A DNA stretch of 64,000 nucleotides from Pseudomonas azotoformans (GTDB lineage: Bacteria > Pseudomonadota > Gammaproteobacteria > Pseudomonadales > Pseudomonadaceae): NCBI RefSeq assembly GCF_900103345.1, contig NZ_LT629702.1, forward strand, positions 2,480,001-2,544,000, written 5' to 3'. The translations under genes were made by a program, and so were the position numbers. Below the pieces are notes generated by a model that saw only the letters and a list, made by a program, of their open reading frames with translations, was not told the origin of the DNA and ran no database searches. Of this stretch, positions 17,798 through 27,074 are shown piece after piece (the first letter of the stretch is position 1; every line of letters begins with the position of its first letter).

Positions 17798-20677
17798 CTA
17801 GGTCACCGCTCTTGCCTCGCAGCCTTGAGGCGGACTGATACGTCGCTCTTTGTGCGTACAAGAGCCAGGTTCCGTCCCTCGATAGTCAGAACAGCCCCAG
17901 AAAGGTCTATCCGTTTGCTGCCAAACCATTCTGCCTCCCGATTTTGCGCACAATGCAATCCAACCACCGCAGTTCTGCGTACAAACCAAGTACCGCCCGC
18001 GCGCATGCATTGGCGAGCGGCAATCTGGGCAAGCCGACTCAGTGTGCGAGCAACGCGGAGAGAGAGAGCAAAAGTAAAAATACTCATCCCTTTTTTTCTG
18101 TTTACGCAACGTTAGTTCACCTGCTTCACATACAGGGCAAGGTGGAACTGAGACAATGGACGCAGGAGCACCAAACTCGTTGAGTTCAAGGTCATATTCA
18201 TCGTCAAGCAGCTCCTTGACGAAGCTAGACACTTTATTCTCGCCGGCAATGAGATAGACCCTTCGTTTGGCACGGGTGAGCGCCACGTAAAACAAGCGTC
18301 GTTCTTCTGCATGAATGAAGTTTTCCCGTGGGGGCAGCAGCGCATCCACCAGAGGATGGGACATTTTCTCTGAGGGCAAGCCGAACTTTCCTGACTTGTT
18401 TCCAAGCAACACAACAAAATCGGCCTCTTGGCCTTTGGACGAGTGAATGCTGTCCACTCGAATCAAAAGCTTCGGATACGCCTTGGCCAACTGCTCCAAT
18501 CTGCTTTTGTCCGGGAGCCCAAATGAAAACCTGGCAAGAATATAGACACTCGCGCCTGCACCGGCTCGAGCATCAATACGAGCAATAACTTGGTCCAATG
18601 CCTGATCGTCTTTCAGGTCAGTACGAAACAATGAGACCGCGGGATCCTCCTCTTCGACGTGGGTGGACATTTTCTTGAACAGCTGTGCAGGGTTGCGCAT
18701 GACGAAACGGCTGGCGACTTCACTTATGCGATCGTTGAAGCGGAAGGTCTTATCCAGCGCACTGGTCGCAGTCGGACCAAAGAACTTGTCGAATTCAGAC
18801 GTCAGGGTTATGTCGCTACCTGTGAAGCGATAAATCGACTGCCAATCATCTCCCACGCAGAACAACGAACCATCCGGCTGAAGGCGTCGAAGTCCCCTAA
18901 CCAATCGCGCCCTTGGATTTGAAGTGTCTTGAAATTCATCAACGAGAATGAAGCGCCATGGCGGCGTGTACCCACCCTTTTCAACTCGCTCAATCGCACG
19001 CACGATCATGTCATCGAAATCGATCTGTTGATTGCGCTTTAGCTCCTCCTGGTACTGCTGGTAAATCGGCTCCAATAGTACCAATGCTGCGCGCATTTGA
19101 TCTGGGTCGGGCGCAGCCTTGATTCGCGCCTCAAGCTCTAGCAGCGACAAATCGGCGGCCTTAAAGCACTTCAGTAATTCTTCCAAGAGCTCGGCTAACG
19201 CTGATACAACGCCAAATTCACGGAGCGTCTCCAACTGCACCTTCTCAGGCATTGGTTCAAACGTTACCCCGGCTGCGGCGAGACGCTCCTCTAACACCTT
19301 GAGCAGTACGCCTTCTTGTTGCTCGTAGTGGTAGGTTTCAATCAAGTGGGTCTGATGCTGCTTGTGCAGTTGGCGCTTCCATGCCATAGCTTCCTGATAA
19401 GCCGCTCGATTGATGTACGGCGCGGTATTACCTCTACGATCGACACCAAAGTGCTCGATATAAAGATCGAAATCTGGAAGGTAAAAATCAGGGTGGTACT
19501 GGCGACGCTCAAGTGTACGAGTTGACACCTTGTACGCGGGCTCATAACGGTACTCAACGCCCATCTTGAACAGGAAGTTTGCAATTCGACATTCGGCCAT
19601 GCTTTTGACGCGCTCGCCCTTGAGCGTGCGAACCTCATGTTCTGCCAGATATCGGAAGTATTCGCCTAAGGAAGCAAAGTCGAACGGATTTTTGATGGGG
19701 TATAGGTAGTGCTCGAAATACTGAAGGAGTCGCTTGCGGTACTCCGGCTCATTTTGCAGTCGTTCGAATGCCAATTGTACGAATCGCTTGCGAGCCGCCT
19801 CATCGTCAGCCATAGGCGACAGGGAGGGATGCTGCAATATCGATTTACCCAGTGAATGAAACGTGAGTGCCTCGACGCCTTTCACGCCCAGGCGCGACTC
19901 CAATCGCTCACGCATTTCCTTGGCGGCGTCGTTTCCGTAAGCCAGGAGCAGGATCTCATCAGGGCGTGCTTGACCACTTTTGACAAGAAAAGCGACTCGC
20001 CCAATCGTCGTACTAGTCTTTCCAGTACCTGCACCTGCCAAGACCAGGTTGTTATCTTCATCAATAATGCAGGCCAAACGCTGCTTGGGCGTCAATGGAC
20101 TCGACTCGACTCGTTCGAAGAGCTCGGCGTACTTCACAAGGCTGGACTTCACATAGTGCGAACGCCAACGGCGCAGGAAGACCTCACCATTTTTGACCCA
20201 CGACCAAGCACGAGTGAGGACCTTGCGTTCTTCTCTTGAGAGTACGCCTAACCCTCTGTCTGGTAGTCCAGGCCACTGAGCGGATTGTATAACAAGCTGG
20301 GCATGAAGACGCACCCATTGCGAGCGACGACAGTAACCAGTTTGCCTCACGCGATTGAAGAAAGAGTTCAAATAACCTGCGACTGATTGAATCCGATCGG
20401 CATACCACTCACGCAGTGCCGCACGCCATAGCTGGTAGGGTTTTTTAACGCCCCATCCGATTGCAACTACCGGCCCCGAGGCTGCACTCAACTTCAAGCG
20501 TGATACCACTAACCATCGATTCAGCTCAGGTGGTCTGGGCATTCCCGCCACCGAGAGTGTGGATGATCGGCCTGCCCAATCAACCGCAATCAAACCGTTG
20601 GAAGCGATATCTATCGAAGCACAACCGGCGCCCACCCACTTCACCCAACCAAAACTACGAAACGCCTCTTGAGTCAT
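17798..20677 (-). CDS. UvrD/HelD-like SF1 helicase with nuclease insertion and zinc ribbons
   Basis: A 959-residue protein. Residues 1-190 are an N-terminal extension. Walker A is GAGTGKTSTT near residue 217. An insertion around residues 370-450 contains EYRYEPAYKV, HPDFYLPDFDLYIEHFG and a following block that together resemble a PD-(D/E)XK nuclease as found in helicase IV relatives. Walker B is ILVDEFQDTSNP near 580 and later motifs include IHSSKGQEADFVV and LFYVALTRAKRRVYLI. The C-terminus carries topoisomerase-type zinc ribbons (CPVCEAGEL, CPDCRSPMHARGRYLVC). AGGATAGTTAG precedes the ATG. It probably unwinds and cuts damaged or foreign DNA; a defence role is inferred from the neighbourhood. 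Confidence 0.82.
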   Translation of the reverse strand: MTQEAFRSFGWVKWVGAGCASIDIASNGLIAVDWAGRSSTLSVAGMPRPPELNRWLVVSRLKLSAASGPVVAIGWGVKKPYQLWRAALREWYADRIQSVAGYLNSFFNRVRQTGYCRRSQWVRLHAQLVIQSAQWPGLPDRGLGVLSREERKVLTRAWSWVKNGEVFLRRWRSHYVKSSLVKYAELFERVESSPLTPKQRLACIIDEDNNLVLAGAGTGKTSTTIGRVAFLVKSGQARPDEILLLAYGNDAAKEMRERLESRLGVKGVEALTFHSLGKSILQHPSLSPMADDEAARKRFVQLAFERLQNEPEYRKRLLQYFEHYLYPIKNPFDFASLGEYFRYLAEHEVRTLKGERVKSMAECRIANFLFKMGVEYRYEPAYKVSTRTLERRQYHPDFYLPDFDLYIEHFGVDRRGNTAPYINRAAYQEAMAWKRQLHKQHQTHLIETYHYEQQEGVLLKVLEERLAAAGVTFEPMPEKVQLETLREFGVVSALAELLEELLKCFKAADLSLLELEARIKAAPDPDQMRAALVLLEPIYQQYQEELKRNQQIDFDDMIVRAIERVEKGGYTPPWRFILVDEFQDTSNPRARLVRGLRRLQPDGSLFCVGDDWQSIYRFTGSDITLTSEFDKFFGPTATSALDKTFRFNDRISEVASRFVMRNPAQLFKKMSTHVEEEDPAVSLFRTDLKDDQALDQVIARIDARAGAGASVYILARFSFGLPDKSRLEQLAKAYPKLLIRVDSIHSSKGQEADFVVLLGNKSGKFGLPSEKMSHPLVDALLPPRENFIHAEERRLFYVALTRAKRRVYLIAGENKVSSFVKELLDDEYDLELNEFGAPASIVSVPPCPVCEAGELTLRKQKKRDEYFYFCSLSPRCSHTESACPDCRSPMHARGRYLVCTQNCGGWIALCAKSGGRMVWQQTDRPFWGCSDYRGTEPGSCTHKERRISPPQGCEARAVT

Positions 20678-20840
20678 CTAACTATCCTGCTCTGCCAGCA
20701 TCCGCAATGGGCGAACGCAGCTGTCATCCAAATCCGCAGGCTCAGTCCATTCTGATCCCAACATTGACGCCAGGCGCGCCACTATTGAGCCATTATCACA
20801 CAGCTCCTCCAATTTTTGGTTGCAGTTCAACGCCATTGAG

Positions 20841-20874
20841 CGGTAAGCGTCCGTCCAATACACCTTGCGCAACG
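20841..20874. repeat. IS66-type terminal repeat remnant
   Basis: The 38-bp stretch beginning TTGAGCGGTAAGCG (20837-20874) matches 52011-52048 at about 33 positions, and there the sequence directly follows the end of a transposase remnant. GTAAGCG is the usual start of IS66-family inverted repeats. No transposase sequence remains here, so only an end has survived. Confidence 0.5.
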
Positions 20875-20880
20875 AAACTG

Positions 20881-21224
20881 ACTTCCACCGGGCTAGAATC
20901 CTAACCGCAGCCGCGTCGGGGATGCTGGAAGCGATGCGTTAGGTGCAAATGGAAGTGCGCGTAATGAGCAGTGGAGCCGAAGTCGGAGCGCCGATGGAAG
21001 GACAAGGCCCCCTGATATCACCCGCGATTTTGCCCGTTGCTCTACAGGCCCCGGGGGGACTGAATATTCCATGCCCGTCGTGATCGCTGTAATCGCCAAG
21101 CGGTTCTTGCGGGGCGGAGAACGTGGGGACGAAATTAAGCCCAAGCTTTATGCGGCAGCGCCACCTGATTTATCGGTAAGCTACGCTTTTAGCTCGCTGT
21201 AAATCCACTCCTAACCACACCCTG
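20881..21224. other. Gene-free spacer before the LysR gene
   Basis: About 340 bases between an IS66 end and the LysR-type gene. Only short spurious frames; no clear promoter or terminator beyond short GC-rich dyads such as GCCCCGGGGGG near 21050. Confidence 0.4.
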
Positions 21225-22091
21225 ATGACCAATATGCTTGACTGGGACAGCCTCCGTTTTTTCTTTGCCTTTGTTCATGAGGGCTCCTTAGCCGCTGCGG
21301 CTCGCTCGCTCGGGGTGGAGCACGCGACTGTGGCTCGCCGAATAGCTGCCCTTGAAGCCTCTTTGGACATGAAGCTGGTAGATCGTAGGGGCCGTGTCTA
21401 CCAACTGACCGAGGATGGTGTGAGGGTAGGTGAATATGCAGCGCAGATGGAGTCTGCGTCGCTTGCGCTCAGGCGATTCGCTGACGGGGGAGAAAGCCGT
21501 ATTGAGGGTGCGGTGATCTTGTCTGCACCTCCTGCATACCTCGGAACGTTGGTAGCTCGGCGACTTGGGGTATTGCGCGAGCGTTATCCCCGGTTGCAGC
21601 TGACGCTCGTCGGAGCCAAGTCCACTGCGTCGTTGGCAAGGAAAGAAACCGATATTGCCATTACCTTCAGCAGGCCGGATGAACAGAGTGTCGTCGCCAA
21701 AAGTCTCGGCTCCTTGCATTTTTACCCTCATGCTAGCGAGGACTACATTAGTCAACGTGAACCTGAAGAGTTCGAGTTCATAGGCTACGACCGTAGCATG
21801 GACGATTCGGTACAGCAGCAATGGCTCCTGGGTCGGCTGGAAGGAAGACCGCTTTCCGTCACCAGCAACGACCTGCGCATCCAGGCATTAGCTGCCGTAG
21901 GCAATGCTGGCATAGTTTTCCTTCCGGATTTTTTAGGCAAGGAATATGGGCTGGCAAGGGTTAATATGGATCACACACCGCTGGAACTACCCATATGGCT
22001 CGCGTTTCATGAAGATTTACGCAGCTCTCTAAAAATCCGGGCAGTGCTTGATTTCCTCATGGAGGGATTAGTGCAGGCACAGGAGCTGTGA
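21225..22091 (+). CDS. LysR-family transcriptional regulator
   Basis: A 288-residue regulator. The N-terminal helix-turn-helix is LRFFFAFVHEGSLAAAARSLGVEHATVARRIAALEASL, the LysR signature, and the C-terminal part is a LysR substrate-binding domain ending with GNAGIVFLPDFLGKEYGL. It resembles the subgroup acting on efflux or aldehyde genes, but the ligand is unknown. It lies 105 bases upstream of, and in the same direction as, an MFS transporter gene, its likely target. Confidence 0.88.
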   Translation: MTNMLDWDSLRFFFAFVHEGSLAAAARSLGVEHATVARRIAALEASLDMKLVDRRGRVYQLTEDGVRVGEYAAQMESASLALRRFADGGESRIEGAVILSAPPAYLGTLVARRLGVLRERYPRLQLTLVGAKSTASLARKETDIAITFSRPDEQSVVAKSLGSLHFYPHASEDYISQREPEEFEFIGYDRSMDDSVQQQWLLGRLEGRPLSVTSNDLRIQALAAVGNAGIVFLPDFLGKEYGLARVNMDHTPLELPIWLAFHEDLRSSLKIRAVLDFLMEGLVQAQEL

Positions 22092-22196
22092 ATTTTTTCA
22101 CATCCGGTTTGTGACTTTGATGAATGGGCCATCACGAAACATTTCTCTACTCTGGGCTCCGAATTGAATTCCTGCCCACTGAGAGGCCCTTCACCA

Positions 22197-23405
22197 ATGA
22201 GCAGTTCCCATCCCATAAAAAGCTCGATGGCTGTGTACCGTACAGCGTGGATCGTGACCGCGATTTTTATACTTTCAAATGCCGCTACGCCACTCTACAG
22301 CTTTTGGCAGCAGTCCCTCGGCTTCGCGTCGGGGGTGCTAACCGTAATTTTTGCCTGCTACATCATCGGTCTTCTTCTAACTCTCACCGTCGCTGGGCAG
22401 CTGTCCGACCACTACGGGCGCAAAGCCTTGCTTCTACCCTGTGTGGGGCTGGCTATCATTGCAGCGATTCTGTTCGACCAAGCGCACAGCATCGGCGTCT
22501 TGATGCTCGCACGCTTCCTCACCGGCGTTTCGGTGGGCCTCGTTGTATCTGGGGGTATGGCGAATGTCGTCGAGCATGCTCAGCCTCATCGCAAGCATTT
22601 TGCTTCGCTAATGGCATCTGTCGCGATGGTGGCCGGAGCGGGCACCGGGCCGCTATTGGCAGGGATCGTTGCGCAATATCTTCCGAACCCGATCCACACC
22701 GTCTTCCGAGTGGAAATCGCGATTTTGTGCGTGGCGCTCCTAGCGTTACTCAATCAAAAGAACCAGAAGCTTGGGGGCGGTACGTTTAAACCGCGCTTGC
22801 CCACCGTCGCTAAGGAAAACCTCGGCATCGTGCTATTGGGGATAGCGTTCTTCGGCCCTGGAATAACTTCGACATCATTCATCCTATCGCTCGGCCCCAA
22901 GCTGATAGCGACTTTTCTAAGCGTGAATAGTCCCCTTGTCACGGGTTGTATGGCCTTTTCAATGTTCCTCGTCGCCGTGTGCGTGCAGTTTGCGGCGAAG
23001 CGATACAGCAGCCGTACCGTGTTTTCGCTTAGCGGGATCGGTACTCTCTTCTCAATGATTTTCGTGTGGATCGCGCTGGAAACCGGTTCCGCTCCATGGC
23101 TGATCGTTTCCGCTCTGTTGGCAGGCGCCGGTCAAGGCTTGGGCCAATTAGGTGGACTGACCCTTATTGCTGACCGCGTGCCTGCGCAGCGCAGAGCCGA
23201 AGCCAACGCAGTGTTCAACATGGGGGGGTATGTGCCCGCTGGGGCGATCCCGGTGTTAATAGGTTACTTGATCGACTTTTGGGGGCTGAGCATTGGAATA
23301 AGCTCACTTGCGCTCATTATTGCGAGTCTTGCTTCTTTGGCGCTCATGCAGCTTTGGAGGCACGTCCCTAAGCAAAGTCAAACTCGTACACACGGCGAGG
23401 CTTAA
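22197..23405 (+). CDS. MFS-family exporter
   Basis: A 402-residue 12-helix transporter. The loop between helices 2 and 3 is GQLSDHYGRKALLLP, the MFS motif A (G-x-L-x-D-x-x-G-R-K), and motif C-like glycines occur in VAMVAGAGTGPLLAG. Start at MSSSHPIKSSMAVYRT, after GAGAGGCCCTTCACC. The 3' end overlaps the stop of an IS66 transposase by 4 bases on the opposite strand, so the last residues may have been altered by the insertion. Probably drug or metabolite efflux; substrate unknown. Confidence 0.85.
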   Translation: MSSSHPIKSSMAVYRTAWIVTAIFILSNAATPLYSFWQQSLGFASGVLTVIFACYIIGLLLTLTVAGQLSDHYGRKALLLPCVGLAIIAAILFDQAHSIGVLMLARFLTGVSVGLVVSGGMANVVEHAQPHRKHFASLMASVAMVAGAGTGPLLAGIVAQYLPNPIHTVFRVEIAILCVALLALLNQKNQKLGGGTFKPRLPTVAKENLGIVLLGIAFFGPGITSTSFILSLGPKLIATFLSVNSPLVTGCMAFSMFLVAVCVQFAAKRYSSRTVFSLSGIGTLFSMIFVWIALETGSAPWLIVSALLAGAGQGLGQLGGLTLIADRVPAQRRAEANAVFNMGGYVPAGAIPVLIGYLIDFWGLSIGISSLALIIASLASLALMQLWRHVPKQSQTRTHGEA

Positions 23406-24949
23406 CGAGCCCACTTATGTGGCAGCAGATCGATAATCTGACTGGCGCGCTGGGTCGGCAAGCGCGTGAGGACGTCTTTCAGATAGGCGTATGGATCGTG
23501 CCCGTTCATGCGCGCAGACTGGATCAGGCTCATGATTGCCGCCGCCCGTTTACCGCTGCGTATCGATCCGGCAAACAACCAGTTCTTGCGTCCAAGGGCC
23601 CATGGTCGGATCTGGTTCTCCGCCCAATTATTATCAATGGGTACGGCCCCGTCATTGAGGTAACGCGACAGCGCTGCCCAGCGTTTGAGACTGTAATCGA
23701 GTGCTCTGCTGATGGCCGAACCTTCGGGCACAAGTTCACGCTGGGCAATCATCCAGGCATGCAGCCTATTCATCACCGGTACGGCTTTTTCTTGCCGTAT
23801 TCGGCGCCGTAAATCCGGCTCCAGATCGCGCACTTCGCTCTCGATTTCGTACAGCAACTGAATGTGACGCAGGGCCTGCTCGGCGAGCTGGCTCTTGTTA
23901 GTAGCGTGCAATTCGAAGAATTTGCGCCGGGCATGGGCCATGCAGCCAATCTCGGTCACGCCGAGTTCGAAGCTGGCCTTGTAACCGCCAAAATCGTCGC
24001 AGACCAACTTACCTTTCCAGCCTTGCAGGAAGTTGCGAGCATGCTCGCCGGCGCGGCTGGGGCTGAAGTCGTAGACGACAGCGGCTGTTTCGCAGAACTG
24101 GCTGGTGGCGTAAGCCCAAACATAAGAACGGTGGGTTTTCTTCGAGCCCGGAGCGAGCATTTGCACGGGCGTCTCATCCGCGTGCACGACCTGCTGCCCG
24201 ATCACTACGTCACGCAGGGCATCGACCAGGGGCTGCAACTGCACGCCCGTAACGCCCACCCATTGAGCCAAAGTGGAGCGTGGAATCGCCAAGCCGGCGC
24301 GACCGAAAATCGATTCCTGACGGTAAAGCGGCAGATGGTCAGCGAACTTCGCGATCATGACGTGGGCCAGTAACCCAGCAGTCGGGATGCCCTTGTCGAT
24401 GATCTGCGCCGGCACCGAGGCCTGGATCAGCGTTTCGCAGTCATCGCAAACCCACTTGCCACGAACATGGCGCTCAACGGTAAACACGCCCGGCGTGTAG
24501 TCCAGTTTTTCACTGACATCTTCACCGATGCGCTTGAGTGCGCAGCCGCATGGGCAGTGGGTGTTGTCCGGTTCGTGATGGATCAACGTGCGTGGGAATT
24601 CTGCCGGCAATGCCCTGCGCTTGGGCTTCTGCTTTTTTTGCTCGGTTGCCGCAGGTGCTATTTGCAAGGCTTGAAGCTCGGCTTCAATCGCTGCGATATC
24701 GGTATCGATCAGGTCATCAAGCAGGCTGGCCTGCTCAGGATTCATCTGCTCGCTGCGCTTGGCAAACTTCAAACGCTTGAGTTGCGCGATCTCGTGGGTC
24801 AGCTTCTCGATCACCGTTTGATCGCGGTTGATCTTCTTACCCATGGTTTCAACCGTCTTGCCCATGGTGTCGACTTGCGACAGCAACTGCGTTGCCAATG
24901 CACGCAGTTGGTCGGGGGACATTTGGTCGAGATTAGGCGAAGAAGTCAT
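23402..24949 (-). CDS. tnpC: IS66 transposase TnpC
   Basis: A 515-residue DDE transposase. N-terminal leucine-zipper-like helices (EKLTHEIAQLKRLKFAKRSEQ) are followed by a zinc-binding segment (HCPCGCALKRIGEDVSEKLDYTPG; CDDCETL) and the catalytic core with VVHADETPVQML (first Asp), KLVCDDFGGYKA (second Asp) and the final Glu in NNWAENQIRPWALGRKNWLF. All three acidic residues appear intact. It shares most residues with the TnpC at 27457-28992 but with many substitutions. Confidence 0.93.
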   Translation of the reverse strand: MTSSPNLDQMSPDQLRALATQLLSQVDTMGKTVETMGKKINRDQTVIEKLTHEIAQLKRLKFAKRSEQMNPEQASLLDDLIDTDIAAIEAELQALQIAPAATEQKKQKPKRRALPAEFPRTLIHHEPDNTHCPCGCALKRIGEDVSEKLDYTPGVFTVERHVRGKWVCDDCETLIQASVPAQIIDKGIPTAGLLAHVMIAKFADHLPLYRQESIFGRAGLAIPRSTLAQWVGVTGVQLQPLVDALRDVVIGQQVVHADETPVQMLAPGSKKTHRSYVWAYATSQFCETAAVVYDFSPSRAGEHARNFLQGWKGKLVCDDFGGYKASFELGVTEIGCMAHARRKFFELHATNKSQLAEQALRHIQLLYEIESEVRDLEPDLRRRIRQEKAVPVMNRLHAWMIAQRELVPEGSAISRALDYSLKRWAALSRYLNDGAVPIDNNWAENQIRPWALGRKNWLFAGSIRSGKRAAAIMSLIQSARMNGHDPYAYLKDVLTRLPTQRASQIIDLLPHKWAR

Positions 24950-25010
24950 GCTGCGGATTTTGCCGGAGCAGGCCTTTCGCGGCCATAGACCGATAGGCTA
25001 ATGGCAGCCG

Positions 25011-25346
25011 CTAAAGCAGCGTGATTGCGCCCCCGCTACCCACGCGTTGCCATGGCAAGCCCAATACCAGAGCCTGAAGTTGCTCGGTATCCAACTCTAT
25101 TTCAGAGCCCTGGCGAATGCCTGGCCAGTGAAACTTGCCTTGGTTCAACCGGCGAGCAGCCAGCCAAATGCCAAAACCGTCATGCACCAGAACTTTCATC
25201 CGAGTAGCGCGGCGGTTGGCGAACAGATAAGCACAGTGCGGCTTCGCCGCACCGAACACCGCAATCACTCTGGCCAATGCAGTCTCGGTACCAGCGCGCA
25301 TGTCCATCGGCTCCGTGGCGAGCCAGATGGAGTCGATGCTGATCAT
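25011..25346 (-). CDS. tnpB: IS66 accessory protein TnpB
   Basis: A 111-residue Orf2/TnpB protein of IS66 elements, required for transposition but not itself a transposase. Begins MISIDSIWLATEPMDMRAGT, with the family block AYLFANRRATRMKVLVHDGFGIWLAARRLN. The start overlaps the tnpA stop as ATGA. It is nearly identical in pattern to the TnpB of the second copy. Confidence 0.92.
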   Translation of the reverse strand: MISIDSIWLATEPMDMRAGTETALARVIAVFGAAKPHCAYLFANRRATRMKVLVHDGFGIWLAARRLNQGKFHWPGIRQGSEIELDTEQLQALVLGLPWQRVGSGGAITLL

Positions 25347-25675
25347 CGCAGCAAGTCTCGAAGAAAGGTCGCGCAAGCGGTAGCACTTTCAGTTGGCCAG
25401 CTCACTTTGACGGTGCCGTGTGGGTGCAGGATTTCGACGCAGATATTCGGCGATCCAGCTTGCGAATTCACTTCGGCCAGCCGCATGGGTACCGGAATGA
25501 ATGCGGATGTCAGCGCCGTGCTTTTCTGCGCGTTCAACCGAATCCATTTGTGGACGAGGTTTGCGTTGAGGCGATGGCTGAGGGCGACGCTGGCAATCGA
25601 AGCGCCGGGCTGGGCACACTCTTGAATGACCTGGGCCTTGAAGGATTTGGAATAGGAACGGCGTGTTGGCTGCAT
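25343..25675 (-). CDS. tnpA: IS66 accessory protein TnpA
   Basis: A 110-residue IS66 Orf1/TnpA with a small helix-turn-helix (RRSYSKSFKAQVIQECAQPG, ASVALSHRLNANLVHKWI). Start at MQPTRRSY. A 4-base overlap couples it to tnpB. Confidence 0.88.
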   Translation of the reverse strand: MQPTRRSYSKSFKAQVIQECAQPGASIASVALSHRLNANLVHKWIRLNAQKSTALTSAFIPVPMRLAEVNSQAGSPNICVEILHPHGTVKVSWPTESATACATFLRDLLR

Positions 25676-26003
25676 GAAATACCCGCTTAAAAGGCTAGAA
25701 CTGGTGTCCACTTAATAGTGCACACCATGTCCTAGCTTTGTGGGGCTGGGTAGATGATTTGGCCGGACGCATACATTGAGCGGCCATTCGGAAACCGATC
25801 GTGAAGACACATATGGATATTTTTGATCAATTGATTCGTCTATCCCCGAATGCTAGCCTCCCTTCCTTAAGGTACTCGGTAGGTACCTGCCGTCCACACT
25901 GGCGAAGCAATAGCACTGTCGTGATTAGTCGAAACACCTAACCTGACCCCCAATCAGGTGACCTCGTAGTGGACGCCAGGCACAGCCCTTCCGGGAGCTG
26001 TAT

Positions 26004-26633
26004 ATGCAGATTACTTCTATCCATATCAAGCAGGTCAAACGTCTGGCCAAACAGCTTGAAAGCATTTACCCCACACTGAAAATGGGCCAACGTTTAGACA
26101 AAGCAGCCACGCAGTATTTGGGTATTCGGAACTATCATGAAGTGCACTGCCTGTACGACAAATGGGTCATGCTCCATGTCCATCCTTCAGAGGATGCTGA
26201 CCGAGTAAGCAAATGTGCCTACTGTGAATTCATATTTGCCCCAGATATCAAGGAGAATCTTCAGTCACATCGCAAAATCCATGAGCAATTTCACGAAGCG
26301 TGCGTATCTCTGGGCTACCAACCCGGTAACTACGTGCGACGGGAGCTTATGAAACGTGATGGGCGGGAACAGGCTGAATCTGGTCAGTCCGTGGAGATTA
26401 GAGTAGAAGGCGTTCTGATACTTTTACGTGGCTGGTTTGATCGGTCGCTGGCAGATGCGATCCATGGCAAATATTGGCGTAAGCATCCTACCTTTGAAGC
26501 CTACGTTGCCATGATTCAAGATACGGTAGGGAGCAGCTACCATGACCTGCAACGAATACTGAAAGAGAGGTACGGATACCTACCATGTGTGATTCAAGCT
26601 GGAAACAGCTATTGGTATCCGGAGCATGATTGA
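26004..26633 (+). CDS. Hypothetical zinc-finger protein between two IS66 copies
   Basis: A 209-residue protein I cannot assign. It has a clear C-x2-C / H-x3-H pattern (CAYCEFIFAPDI, then HRKIHEQFH at about residues 72-97), similar in layout to the ESCO-type C2H2 finger. The N-terminus (IHIKQVKRLAKQLESIYPTLKMG) and the YHEVHCLYDKW segment are helical. GGGAG lies 7 bases before the ATG, so it looks functional. It is probably original island cargo isolated by IS66 insertion on each side. Confidence 0.6.
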   Translation: MQITSIHIKQVKRLAKQLESIYPTLKMGQRLDKAATQYLGIRNYHEVHCLYDKWVMLHVHPSEDADRVSKCAYCEFIFAPDIKENLQSHRKIHEQFHEACVSLGYQPGNYVRRELMKRDGREQAESGQSVEIRVEGVLILLRGWFDRSLADAIHGKYWRKHPTFEAYVAMIQDTVGSSYHDLQRILKERYGYLPCVIQAGNSYWYPEHD

Positions 26634-26756
26634 ACGCACCAACAAGCTATTTGAACGTAAGGGGCCGGTGAACACACCTTCCGAACCCCAGCATTAAGGG
26701 CGATGTTGTCCGTCTATTTTTAAGCGGACGCGATCACCCTTATCGCCAGGATTTCC

Positions 26757-27074
26757 ATGCGCCAACGAAGCTCTTACCCGAAGCCCTTCAAAGCCCAGGT
26801 CGTGCAGGAATGCCTGCAACCTGGAGCCTCACTTTCCAGCGTCGCCATCAGCCATGGCATCAACGCCAACGTTATCCGCAAGTGGCTGCCGCTATACCGC
26901 GACAAGGCGGTCGCTCCACTTCCGGCATTCGTACCATTGCACCCCATGCCCAAGCGGCCCGCTGATGAGGCGGTGGTTATTGCATTGCCGCTGGGCGGCC
27001 AAGCCATCACGGTCAAATGGCCCATCTCCGACCCGGAAGGCTGCGCCCGCTTTATCCGCAGCCTCTCCCAATGA
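26757..27074 (+). CDS. tnpA: IS66 accessory protein TnpA
   Basis: A 105-residue Orf1 protein with a helix-turn-helix (YPKPFKAQVVQECLQPG, VAISHGINANVIRKWL). The start ATG follows CCAGGATTTCC. It overlaps tnpB by 4 bases. Confidence 0.88.
   Translation: MRQRSSYPKPFKAQVVQECLQPGASLSSVAISHGINANVIRKWLPLYRDKAVAPLPAFVPLHPMPKRPADEAVVIALPLGGQAITVKWPISDPEGCARFIRSLSQ

Larger units (their letters stand above)
23402..25720 (-). mobile_element. IS66-family insertion sequence, copy 1
   Basis: Contains tnpA, tnpB and tnpC in the standard IS66 order on the minus strand. Gene content looks complete, but terminal inverted repeats cannot be placed with confidence: the transposase stop abuts the MFS gene without the usual GTAAGCG-type end. 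It is a relative, not a recent duplicate, of the copy at 26.7-29.0 kb. Confidence 0.82.

Noticed and set aside
20678..20872. A 53-64 residue minus-strand frame ending right before the UvrD-like helicase start
   Set aside because: Stop and start are adjacent, which could mean coupling, but there is no ribosome site for it and its 5' part is an IS66 end.
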